This document shows positions 52,706-61,201 of a DNA stretch of 64,000 nucleotides, piece after piece. This DNA is from Clostridium facile (GTDB lineage Bacteria > Bacillota > Clostridia > Oscillospirales > Ruminococcaceae). The number at the start of each line of letters is the position of its first letter. Position 1 is the first letter of the stretch. Both the position numbers and the translations under genes were made by a program. Under the pieces are notes generated by a model, which was given only the letters and a program-made list of their open reading frames with translations, was not told the DNA's origin and searched no databases. The DNA is taken from assembly GCF_014297275.1 (NCBI RefSeq), contig NZ_JACOQK010000001.1, positions 1 to 64,000 on the forward strand, written 5' to 3'.

Positions 52706-54475
52706 ATGTTAACAAATAACCAAAATGTGTTAAAATGGGTTGACGAAATGGTTGCCCTCTGTAAACCTGACCAAGTTGTTTGGATTGACGGCAGTGAAGC
52801 TCAATTAAATGAATTGAGAGCACAAGCTACCGAGACAAAAGAAATGATTCCTTTAAATCAGGAGAAATTGCCAGGTTGTTACCTGCATAGAACAGATCCA
52901 ACTGACGTTGCTCGTGTAGAAGATAGAACCTTCATCTGTACTAGAAAAGAAGAAGATGCTGGTCCAATCAACAACTGGTGTGATCCAAAAGAAATGTACG
53001 CTAAATTAACACCTATGTACGATGGTGTTATGAAAGGCCGTACTATGTACGTTATCCCTTATTCTATGGGTCCAATCGGTTCTCCTTTGGCTAAAGTTGG
53101 CGTTGAGCTGACAGACTCCATCTATGTTGTATTGAACATGGATATCATGACAAGAATGGGTAAAGATGCTTTTGAAAACCTGGGCGAAACCTCTAATGAC
53201 TTTGTTCGTGGTTTGCACTCTAAAGCAGATATTGACCCTGAAAAACGTTATATTGTTCATTTCCCAGAAGATAATACTATCTGGTCTATTAACTCTGGTT
53301 ACGGCGGAAACGTATTGCTGGGTAAAAAATGTTTTGCATTGAGAATTGCTTCTTACCAAGGTAAGAACGAAGGCTGGATGGCTGAACATATGCTGATTTT
53401 GGGAATTGAAAACCCACAAGGCGAAGTAAAATATATCTCCGCTGCATTCCCATCCGCTTGTGGTAAAACAAACCTGGCTATGTTGATTCCACCAGAAGTA
53501 TACAAAAAAGCTGGCTATAAAGTATGGACAGTTGGTGACGATATTGCATGGTTAAAACCAGGCGAAGATGGTAGATTGTACGCAATCAACCCAGAAAACG
53601 GCTTCTTTGGCGTTGCTCCTGGTACTAACGCAAAATCTAACTTTAATGCTTTGGAATCCACCAAAAAGAACACTATCTTTACAAACGTTGCTCATAACAT
53701 GGATGACAACACTGTTTGGTGGGAAGGCTTAGATAAAAATCCACCAGAAAATGCAATTGACTGGAAAGGTAATCCTTGGAATGGAAAAGAATCCACTGAA
53801 AAAGGTGCTCATCCAAACTCCAGATTTACAGCCCCAGCTGTAAACTGTCCTTGCATCAGCCCAGAATTTAACAATCCACAGGGTGTTCCAATTTCTGCTA
53901 TGATCTTCGGTGGACGTCGTGCAAAAACAGCTCCACTGGTATACCAATCTTTTGACTGGAACCATGGTGTATTTGTAGGTTCTACGATGGCTTCTGAAAC
54001 AACTGCTGCTGCTACTGGTGCAGTTGGTGTTGTTCGTCGTGACCCAATGGCTATGCGTCCATTCTGCGGTTACCATATGGGTGACTACTTTGCTCACTGG
54101 ATCGAAATGGGCGAAAAATTGGGCGATAAAGCTCCTAAAATCTTCAATGTTAACTGGTTCAGAACAGACGATGAAGGTCACTTCATTTGGCCTGGATTTG
54201 GTGACAACATGCGTGTCCTGATGTGGATCTTAGACCGCTGCGAAAATAAAGTTGATGCTGTTGAAACTCCAATCGGTTATGAACCAAAACCAGAAGATAT
54301 CAATATCGAAGGCTTGGATATCGATTTGGATACCGTGAAAGGTCTGCTGGATGTTGATAAAGATCTGTGGAGAGAAGAAGCTGCTGGCATCGAAGAATTC
54401 TATCAACAGTTTGGTGATAGACTGCCAGAAGAATTGTCTAACCAATTGAAAGCTTTAAAAGAAAGATTAGGCTAA
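52706..54475 (+). CDS. pckG: Phosphoenolpyruvate carboxykinase (GTP)
   Basis: A 589-residue enzyme interconverting oxaloacetate and GTP with phosphoenolpyruvate, GDP and CO2. It is the GTP-type: FPSACGKTNLAMLIPP (about 247-262) has the P-loop with the reactive Cys. VGDDIAWLKPGEDGRLYAINPENGFFGVAPGTN (about 277-310) and FGGRRAKTAPLVYQ are family segments absent from the ATP-type PckA. In anaerobic gut bacteria it often works in the carboxylating direction toward succinate; this is inferred. The ATG follows AAAGGAG. Codon bias is strong, like nifJ. Confidence 0.96.
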   Translation: MLTNNQNVLKWVDEMVALCKPDQVVWIDGSEAQLNELRAQATETKEMIPLNQEKLPGCYLHRTDPTDVARVEDRTFICTRKEEDAGPINNWCDPKEMYAKLTPMYDGVMKGRTMYVIPYSMGPIGSPLAKVGVELTDSIYVVLNMDIMTRMGKDAFENLGETSNDFVRGLHSKADIDPEKRYIVHFPEDNTIWSINSGYGGNVLLGKKCFALRIASYQGKNEGWMAEHMLILGIENPQGEVKYISAAFPSACGKTNLAMLIPPEVYKKAGYKVWTVGDDIAWLKPGEDGRLYAINPENGFFGVAPGTNAKSNFNALESTKKNTIFTNVAHNMDDNTVWWEGLDKNPPENAIDWKGNPWNGKESTEKGAHPNSRFTAPAVNCPCISPEFNNPQGVPISAMIFGGRRAKTAPLVYQSFDWNHGVFVGSTMASETTAAATGAVGVVRRDPMAMRPFCGYHMGDYFAHWIEMGEKLGDKAPKIFNVNWFRTDDEGHFIWPGFGDNMRVLMWILDRCENKVDAVETPIGYEPKPEDINIEGLDIDLDTVKGLLDVDKDLWREEAAGIEEFYQQFGDRLPEELSNQLKALKERLG

Positions 54476-54502
54476 TTTTTTAGGTCTCCTATTATCGTTT
54501 TA

Positions 54503-54538
54503 AAATGCCTGTGAAAGTTTTCTTTCACGGGCATTTTT
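54503..54538 (+). terminator. Rho-independent terminator after pckG
   Basis: AAATGCCTGTGAAAG pairs with CTTTCACGGGCATTT (one G-T pair), followed by TTG. Confidence 0.88.
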
Positions 54539-54776
54539 GCGTTCGTTAAAAAATAGATTATATGTCAGTATAAAAGATTGTCTTTAAATAAGATTTGTTT
54601 TTATACAATAGAAGAAATCTTAATAAAGGATGAATATACATCATATTCAATCAGAATTTAGCTGTTCAATATGAAATCAATTTAGAAAAATTGTTTATTT
54701 TTTTTTGTTTTATAAATATTTTATTTATATATCACTACAAAATTGCTAATAAAATCCAATTTTATTTCCATTTTTA

Positions 54777-54805
54777 TTGACATTTTAATTTATTTAACTT
54801 ATAAT
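54777..54805 (+). promoter_or_regulatory. Consensus sigma-A promoter of the C69 dipeptidase gene
   Basis: TTGACA (54777-54782), a 17-base AT-only-like spacer and TATAAT (54800-54805), a full consensus match. The preceding 54539-54776 is very AT-rich with nothing else recognised. Confidence 0.8.
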
Positions 54806-54871
54806 ATATACAACACAAATGAATAAATATTCATTTTATGAATAATTTTAAGTAAGAAGGAAGAAATAAAA

Positions 54872-56599
54872 ATGAAATTAAAATGGACAAAAGTAATTGT
54901 TGCATTGGCTTTGTCCGGTGCAATCGCATTGGGAAGCAGTATTAGTGCTTCCGCTTGTATGGGCGTTTATGTAGGAAAAGGAGTATCGCAAAATGGTTCC
55001 TCTTTCATTGGACGTTCTGAGGATATTGCGAAAAACCACAATAAAATCTTTACCGTACATCCAGCAGAAGATCATCAAGCTGGAGATATGTTTACAGATG
55101 GTTATGGTTTTTCTATAGAATATCCAGCACATACTTATCGTTATTCTTTGGCAAAGGATTCCCCTTTGGAAGGAGATGGTGATGAAGCATTTGCTGAGGT
55201 GGGTATCAACGAAAAAGACGTTGCCATGACTGCCACTGTTTCTACTAGTTATAATGGAGATGCTGCAAAAGTGGACCCACTGGTTAGAAAAGGCGGTATT
55301 CGTGAAGTTTCTATGACCAGTGTTATTTTGGGACAAGCAACAACCGCTCGGGAAGCTGTTGAACTGCTGGGTAAAATTGTAGCTGAGCATGGGGCTGGTG
55401 AATGCAATACCATGATGTTTAGTGATCCAAATGAAGCTTGGTACATGGAAATTGTATCTGGGCACCAATATGCAGCAGTTAAAATGCCAGAAGATAAAGT
55501 TGCTGTATTCCCAAATATGATGATGTTGGGTACTATTGATGTAACAGATACAGAGAATGTAATTGTTTCTGATGGCTTAGTAAGTTTGGCAGAAGAAAAT
55601 GGATTTTTACAAACTGTAGATGGACAAATCCATGTTGCTAAAACCTATGGACCATCCACTGCTAGCAGAAGTAATTTAACACGTTTATGGCAGGGAACTT
55701 ATTATATGAACGTAGAAAAAGGGAATAGTTTAGATATTGAATCTGCTGAAGGCGGTTCATTTGACTTGTTCTTTGAACCTGACCATAAACTATCTACCCA
55801 AGAAGTAATGAAATATTTAGGATACCGCGGTGAAGGAACAAAATACGATTCTAATATGGATTCTTCTATTAAAGCAATCGGAAATGATCGTCAAGCAGAA
55901 TGCCATGTATTAGAAATGCGTGATGGTATGTACAGTGGTATTGTAGGTGTTGAATGGCTGGCAATGTCCCGTGCAGAATTTTCTCTGTATCTCCCTTACT
56001 ATGGCGGTATGATTACAGAAACTTGGGAAGGTTATCATCCAGAGGATCTGGAATACACGACAGATTCTATGTATTGGGTATTTAATAAATTAAATGATCT
56101 GGCAGAAGATGATAGGGAATTATACGGAAAAAATATTCATAAATATTTAGACCAATATCAGGCAGCTTTGATTGAGCAGCAGGAACAAGTGGATGCAGAT
56201 ATGACAAAACTGTATGAAATTGACCCTACATTGGCACAGGAAAAAGCAACTGAACTTGGAAAATTGATTGCACAAGATACTTATGCAGTTGCGTTTAGTA
56301 TTGTAACTGAATTGGAACAATTTATTGCGGAAGGTGGCGAAGGTGAATTTGTGCCATCTGTTTTGGAAAACAATGTGATGCCAAATTACTCTGTTGACCG
56401 TGTTGGCGGCGTTCCAGAACAACCAACTACTCCTTCTGAAACCCCATCCTCTACCCCTTCTGATACAACCTCTTCCAACTCTTCTACTTCCAGTGAAACT
56501 TCTCCACAAACTGGTGATGTTACCGCTATGGCTGGCGTAACAGTTGCTTTGGTTGCAGCTGGTTGTGCAGTGGTATTGAAAAAAAGAAAAAATAAATAA
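54872..56599 (+). CDS. Secreted C69-family dipeptidase with sortase-type C-terminus
   Basis: A 575-residue protein. The signal peptide (about 1-28) ends at ISASA, directly followed by CMGVYVGKG. The Cys at about residue 29 would be the N-terminal nucleophile of the C69/PepD family. GSSFIGRSEDI, EVGINEKDVAMTATVS and EWLAMSRAEFSLYLPYYGG are family segments. A Ser/Thr/Pro linker (about 510-540) leads to PQTGD, a hydrophobic stretch and KKRKNK, a wall-sorting signal. It hydrolyses short peptides at the surface. Its strong promoter suggests high expression. Confidence 0.93.
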   Translation: MKLKWTKVIVALALSGAIALGSSISASACMGVYVGKGVSQNGSSFIGRSEDIAKNHNKIFTVHPAEDHQAGDMFTDGYGFSIEYPAHTYRYSLAKDSPLEGDGDEAFAEVGINEKDVAMTATVSTSYNGDAAKVDPLVRKGGIREVSMTSVILGQATTAREAVELLGKIVAEHGAGECNTMMFSDPNEAWYMEIVSGHQYAAVKMPEDKVAVFPNMMMLGTIDVTDTENVIVSDGLVSLAEENGFLQTVDGQIHVAKTYGPSTASRSNLTRLWQGTYYMNVEKGNSLDIESAEGGSFDLFFEPDHKLSTQEVMKYLGYRGEGTKYDSNMDSSIKAIGNDRQAECHVLEMRDGMYSGIVGVEWLAMSRAEFSLYLPYYGGMITETWEGYHPEDLEYTTDSMYWVFNKLNDLAEDDRELYGKNIHKYLDQYQAALIEQQEQVDADMTKLYEIDPTLAQEKATELGKLIAQDTYAVAFSIVTELEQFIAEGGEGEFVPSVLENNVMPNYSVDRVGGVPEQPTTPSETPSSTPSDTTSSNSSTSSETSPQTGDVTAMAGVTVALVAAGCAVVLKKRKNK

Positions 56600-56627
56600 A
56601 ATAATAGATTGAATACTCCTTTTATTA

Positions 56628-56667
56628 AAAGTTCTGGTGGAAATGCTTCTACCAGAACTTTTTTATT
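56628..56667 (+). terminator. Rho-independent terminator after the C69 gene
   Basis: AAAGTTCTGGT pairs with ACCAGAACTTT and is followed by TTTA. Confidence 0.9.
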
Positions 56668-57283
56668 GATTAGGGAAAACCATTGGCTCTGTTGGGTATC
56701 TTGTAAAAAAGCTTTCGTGACCAATATCGATTGAAGCAAGCCGATAATGATAGTCTTGTGATAACAGAAAGTTGCTGTTAGAACGGTGGTTTATCGTTTA
56801 CGTGCTGTAAGGCAAGTGATGCAAGAGGAATAACGTTCAGAGGATCCTTGATAGGTTGGCCGATAATAGGACACAATAAGGACAAATCAATCCGTCGGTT
56901 AAATTAATGGTTATGAATGTCATGGGAACTTCCTGTTTTACCAAGAGAGAGCTATCTGATAAAAAACTTCCACATCAAATTTTGAGTAAAGGAAATGATT
57001 TAAAAAAGCAATACTATCAAGAATAAAATGAAAATGTGTTTTTTGGAGACTTTTTTCAGGATAATAGGACAATAAATGTAAGTAGAGAAAATTTTCCTTA
57101 TATCTTTCAATGATCATTTAATCTTTTAGGCTAATTAGAAATTATGGTCTAAGAATAATGAAAAAACTCTAATCGTTTAGCAGGGTAAATTTAATAGTTC
57201 GTTACCCGAATAAAAGTATAGATTAAAATAAAAAATTGTTTTACTATAATTTCTAATTTGGATTCGTCACCTTTTTTTTAATT
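56668..57283. other. Unexplained 600-base stretch, possibly degenerate coding DNA
   Basis: The first ~270 bases (56690-56960) are richer in GC than other gaps here. The minus strand contains broken peptide-like runs in different frames (for example IIGQPIKDPLNVIPLASL and MTFITINLTDGLICPY), interrupted by stops. This could be an eroded gene, but I recognise no parent family. The rest is AT-rich. Confidence 0.3.
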
Positions 57284-57319
57284 ATGCATAAAATAGAGAG
57301 AGATAGGAAGGTGAAACGA

Positions 57320-57526
57320 ATGCCAAGTCAATTAATATCTTTACCCTCGATCACCTATGCCAACAAAGCAAAATCCTATCTTGCACAATACGGTATTCAA
57401 TCAACTGTAATTAAGACGCCAAAAAGCTTGCGAAAACGTGGCTGTGGTTATAGCCTACGTGTGAACCAAGATGGCGGGCAGGCGGCTTCTTTACTACAGC
57501 AAGCGGGATTTGAATTGTTGGATTAA
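57320..57526 (+). CDS. DUF3343 family protein (putative Se/S carrier-like)
   Basis: A 68-residue protein. ITYANKAKSYLAQYGIQSTVIKTPKSLRKRGCGYSLRVN (about 10-48) matches the DUF3343 pattern, including the conserved Cys in RGCGYSLR. The ATG at 57320 follows GAAGGTGA; 12 codons upstream there is another in-frame ATG without a site. Its neighbour is a cysteine desulfurase-like enzyme, which fits the proposal that DUF3343 proteins carry sulfur or selenium; the role is inferred. Confidence 0.8.
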   Translation: MPSQLISLPSITYANKAKSYLAQYGIQSTVIKTPKSLRKRGCGYSLRVNQDGGQAASLLQQAGFELLD

Positions 57527-57530
57527 TGCC

Positions 57531-57564
57531 GGGCCGTTGTTTCAAAAGGCAACGGCCTTTTTTC
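57531..57564 (+). terminator. Rho-independent terminator between the DUF3343 and desulfurase genes
   Basis: GGCCGTTG pairs with CAACGGCC and is followed by TTTTTTC. It may be partial, since the downstream gene has no obvious separate promoter. Confidence 0.82.
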
Positions 57565-57625
57565 TATTGTGAGTTATAACGAAAAGAAGAACTACATAGG
57601 AATAGAGAAAAGAGGGGGATTGTTT

Positions 57626-58765
57626 ATGATATATTTTGATAATGCGGCAACAACCTATCCAAAACCAAATCAGGTAATTCAAGCGGTACAACAAGGAATG
57701 TTGCGTTATGGAGGAAACCCCGGCAGAAGCGGGCATTCAATTTCCATGCGTACCGCTGAAAAAGTCTACCAAGTGCGTAACTTAGCAGCGGATTTTTTTG
57801 ATGCTGAGGTGGAGAACGTAATTTTTACCTGTAATTGTACTCAAGCATTGAATTTTGCGATTAAGGGGATTCTGCTAAATGGTGGCCATGTGATTACGAC
57901 CAATCTAGAACACAATTCTGTTCTGCGCCCAATTGCTTCCCTCGCAAAACACAATAACGTTTCTTATACCATTGTGGATGTTTATAATCAAAGCGAAGAG
58001 ACGATTTTAGCTATGATAAAAAAAGCAATCCGGTCAGATACAAAATTGATTATTTGTACCCATGGTTCTAATGTGACAGGACAGCGTTTGCCCATTGAAC
58101 GGATTGCGAAACTATGCAAAGAACATAACATTTTATTTGCAGTTGATGGGGCTCAATCCGCAGGGGTATTACCAGTTCAAGTGCGCAATATGGGGATTGA
58201 CCTTTTTTGTACTGCTGGCCACAAAGGTTTATATGGGCCGTCTGGAACAGGTCTATTGGTATTGGGAAATAAAATCTTATTAGAAACAATTATGGAAGGT
58301 GGGACTGGTACTAATTCTTTTCGTATGGAACAGCCGGAATTTTATCCAGAACGAATGGAATCCGGAACTGTAAATACAGCTGGAATTTGTGGATTGGGAG
58401 CAGGAATTCAATTTTTAAAGCAAAAAGGATTGCGACGGATTTATCAACATGAAATTTCTTTATGCAGAATGGCATTTTTGGGGTTAAAAGGGATGCGGAA
58501 TATTCAGTTATATACCCCTGATTGTGCAGAAGGAAGCTATCTCCCTGTATTTATTTTTAATGTAAAAGGAAGAACCTCGATGGAAGTCGTGGATCAATTA
58601 AATGACGCAGGGTTTGCTTTAAGAGGTGGTTTACACTGCGCTCCGCTGATTCATCAAGCTCTAGGGACTGAAGAAATTGGAGGAGTAAGGTTATCGGTTT
58701 CCGTTTTTAATAAGAGGGAAGAGATCCAAAAGTTTCTGTCAACGATGCAAAAAATATCAAAATAA
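57626..58765 (+). CDS. Cysteine desulfurase family / class V aminotransferase-fold protein
   Basis: A 379-residue PLP enzyme. IYFDNAATTYPKP (about 2-14), TCNCTQALNFAIKG (about 71-84), VDGAQSAGVLP and CTAGHKGLYGPSG (about 193-205, PLP Lys in HK) are typical of SufS/CsdB-like enzymes. The persulfide Cys is in RGGLHCAPL (about 339). It takes sulfur from cysteine or selenium from selenocysteine. The ATG at 57626 follows GAGGGGG; a GTG 19 codons upstream is weaker. The gene context lacks sufBCD and iscU, suggesting a role other than bulk Fe-S assembly. Confidence 0.9.
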   Translation: MIYFDNAATTYPKPNQVIQAVQQGMLRYGGNPGRSGHSISMRTAEKVYQVRNLAADFFDAEVENVIFTCNCTQALNFAIKGILLNGGHVITTNLEHNSVLRPIASLAKHNNVSYTIVDVYNQSEETILAMIKKAIRSDTKLIICTHGSNVTGQRLPIERIAKLCKEHNILFAVDGAQSAGVLPVQVRNMGIDLFCTAGHKGLYGPSGTGLLVLGNKILLETIMEGGTGTNSFRMEQPEFYPERMESGTVNTAGICGLGAGIQFLKQKGLRRIYQHEISLCRMAFLGLKGMRNIQLYTPDCAEGSYLPVFIFNVKGRTSMEVVDQLNDAGFALRGGLHCAPLIHQALGTEEIGGVRLSVSVFNKREEIQKFLSTMQKISK

Positions 58766-58795
58766 AAAAACAGGGGATATCTCCCTGTTTTTTTA
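58764..58795 (+). terminator. Rho-independent terminator after the desulfurase gene
   Basis: AAACAGGG pairs with CCCTGTTT (short loop) and is followed by TTTT. Confidence 0.85.
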
Positions 58796-58963
58796 TTGTA
58801 TTTATGCGGATACTGGAAAAAATACAATTGAATCATAGAAAACATCACCAACTAATAAAACGATCATATAGTTATAATTTTTATACGTATTCTGTTTTGT
58901 AAAATATAATTTTCATTTTCATAAAAATACTGTTTCTATAATGAAAAAAATCACCTCCATTGC

Positions 58964-58991
58964 TTGAAATTCACCCATTGTATGGTACAAT
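58964..58991 (+). promoter_or_regulatory. Sigma-A promoter of cdaA
   Basis: TTGAAA (58964-58969), a 16-base spacer and TACAAT (58986-58991), ~40 bases before the start. Confidence 0.6.
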
Positions 58992-59032
58992 AGAATAGGT
59001 ATAGATAATTCAGAGGGAAAGGACTTTGCTGT

Positions 59033-59929
59033 ATGCAGTTTTTACAGTCTGTTGCACAGTTTTTTAGTGCAGTGGGTGAAGTAATTGGAGGTGTAATAGC
59101 CTCTTTTCGCATCAATGATTTGCTGGATATTCTATTAGTAGCATTTTTGGTTTATAAAGGTATCCAATTGGTAAAGGAAACCCGTGCGGCACAGCTGTTA
59201 AAAGGGATTTTATTGCTGTGTGTTGTATTGGTAGTTTCTAATCTTTTAGATTTAAAAACGATTAATATTTTATTAAACTATATCTTTAATTTTGGTTTGG
59301 TTGCGATTGTGGTACTATTTCAACCAGAACTTCGGCGTGCGTTGGAACGGGTTGGCCGGACAAAGGTAAGCGGACGTAGGCTAAGTAACCTGTTTAGTGG
59401 GAAATCTGAAGAGGAACAGAATATTCGTCGTTGGGAGAAAGCGATCAATACGATTGCTTCCGCTGCAGAATCCCTATCCAAAACCAAAACAGGAGCTTTA
59501 ATTGTATTTGAACGGCAAAGTAAATTAGGGGAACAGATTGCAACTGGTGTGGAAATTAATGCAGATATTAGTGAAGAATTAATTGGTAATATCTTCTTTA
59601 AAAATTCCCCATTGCATGATGGGGCAATGATTATTCGGGATGCCAGGATTTTAGCGGCTTCCTGCTTTTTGCCCAAGCCGGAAAAAGAAGAATTAATTGC
59701 AAGGGAACTGGGGTCCCGTCATCGTGCTGCGATTGGGATGAGTGAAAATTCCGATGCTGTTATTCTGGTTGTTTCAGAAGAAACAGGAGCGATTTCTGTT
59801 GCGGAAAATGGTGAGATTATCCGCCACTTAACCAAAGAACAATTAGTGGACTATTTAACAAGCAGGATAATTCCAGAACAACCTGTAGAACATAAAAAAT
59901 CCAGAACCAGGAGGGAAAAGAAGCAATGA
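59033..59929 (+). CDS. cdaA: Diadenylate cyclase CdaA
   Basis: A 298-residue membrane enzyme making cyclic di-AMP from two ATP. Three N-terminal transmembrane segments (about 30-95) precede the DAC domain (about 120-265). SPLHDGAMIIRD (about 191-202) holds the DGA motif and LGSRHRAAIGMSE (about 226-238) the RHR motif. c-di-AMP controls potassium and osmolyte transport and wall homeostasis. It overlaps the YbbR gene by 4 bases, the conserved cdaA-cdaR arrangement. It starts ATGCAGTTT after AGAGGGAAAGG. Confidence 0.96.
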   Translation: MQFLQSVAQFFSAVGEVIGGVIASFRINDLLDILLVAFLVYKGIQLVKETRAAQLLKGILLLCVVLVVSNLLDLKTINILLNYIFNFGLVAIVVLFQPELRRALERVGRTKVSGRRLSNLFSGKSEEEQNIRRWEKAINTIASAAESLSKTKTGALIVFERQSKLGEQIATGVEINADISEELIGNIFFKNSPLHDGAMIIRDARILAASCFLPKPEKEELIARELGSRHRAAIGMSENSDAVILVVSEETGAISVAENGEIIRHLTKEQLVDYLTSRIIPEQPVEHKKSRTRREKKQ

Positions 59930-61185
59930 AAAAATTCTCTTTTGGACGATTGATTGAAAATAAACGGTTTACTATGGTGTTTTCCATTTTAATTGCTGTG
60001 ATTGCGTGGCTAGTTGTTGTAATCCAACTGGATCCAATGCAAAAAAAGGTAATCCGTGATATTCCTGTGACGTATGATTTAGCTGATACACAAGCAGATA
60101 AACTGGGTTTAGAAGTAATTAAGATAGAGCCTGCTAATGTTTCTATTACAGTAGAGGGGAAACGTTATCAGGTGAGTAAATTGACCCAAGCGGATTTTAA
60201 GGTGGAATTTTCCGCAGTATCAATACAAGGAGCTGGAAGCTATACTTTAGAACTGCGTGCTTCTTCGAAAGAGAACAGTTCCGAGTTCCAAGTAGCAAAT
60301 ATTTCCCCTTCTACTGTTAATGTTACTTTTGATAAAGTATCCAGTAAAACCATTACGTTAACAGCACAGGCACCTAATATTAAAGTGGAAGATGACTTTA
60401 TTTTAGAAAATCCTGTGCCAACACCAGATAAGTTGGAAGTAAAAGGTCCAGAGCAGTATATTGACCGGCTAGACCATGGCATTATTATGACAGATGCCAG
60501 TGAAACTTTAACCCAGACTACAACAAAAAAGGGAACGTTGTTGTTATATGATGTGGATGGAAACCAATTGGATAACAGCTGGTTTACCTTTGATCGTGAG
60601 ACTTTTGAAGTTGTAATTCCGGTCTACAAACAAGCTACAGTTCCTTTAACATTTAAATACAAAAATGTTCCAGCAAACTTAGACACCAGTAAATTAGAAT
60701 ATTCAATGTCGGTTAATCAGATTAATATTGCAGGCTCAGAAGATGCTGTGCAAAACATATCAGAAATTAATTTAGGTTACATTGATATTCGGGAATTGGA
60801 TGTTGGAAAGACATTTCAGTTTAATATTTCTGTCCCGTCTGGATTTAAAAATATCAGTAACGTAACCCAAGTAACGGTTACATTTACGGATACTAACTGG
60901 AGCTCCAAATTACTTGATGTAACGGATATCCGTCAAAGCAATATCCCTTCGGGGTATACCATTACAGTGCAAAATTCCAGCATCCAAAACGTAAAGATTG
61001 TGGGAGACCAATCGGTAATTGGAACATTAATGCCAAATGATTTAGTGGCAACCGTGGATTATACCAGTCAACCCATTAAAGAAGGTTCCCAAACAGTTCA
61101 AGTAACCATTGAGGTAGTTTCCAAAGAAAATGTTTGGGTAGTAGGCAGCTATGACTGTATTGTTGTAGCACAAAAAAATCCATAA
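59926..61185 (+). CDS. cdaR: YbbR-domain protein, CdaA regulator (CdaR)
   Basis: A 419-residue protein with one N-terminal transmembrane segment (about residues 17-36, FSILIAVIAWLVVVIQLD) and several extracellular YbbR repeats (about 45-410). The repeat pattern KKVIRDIPVTYDL, VTVEGKRYQV-like strands and PDKLEVKGPEQYIDRLDHG recurs. It binds CdaA in the membrane and modulates its activity. It is translationally coupled to cdaA. glmM, often the third gene of this operon, is not here. Confidence 0.93.
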   Translation: MKKFSFGRLIENKRFTMVFSILIAVIAWLVVVIQLDPMQKKVIRDIPVTYDLADTQADKLGLEVIKIEPANVSITVEGKRYQVSKLTQADFKVEFSAVSIQGAGSYTLELRASSKENSSEFQVANISPSTVNVTFDKVSSKTITLTAQAPNIKVEDDFILENPVPTPDKLEVKGPEQYIDRLDHGIIMTDASETLTQTTTKKGTLLLYDVDGNQLDNSWFTFDRETFEVVIPVYKQATVPLTFKYKNVPANLDTSKLEYSMSVNQINIAGSEDAVQNISEINLGYIDIRELDVGKTFQFNISVPSGFKNISNVTQVTVTFTDTNWSSKLLDVTDIRQSNIPSGYTITVQNSSIQNVKIVGDQSVIGTLMPNDLVATVDYTSQPIKEGSQTVQVTIEVVSKENVWVVGSYDCIVVAQKNP

Positions 61186-61201
61186 GCTAAGGGAGGACAA
61201 A

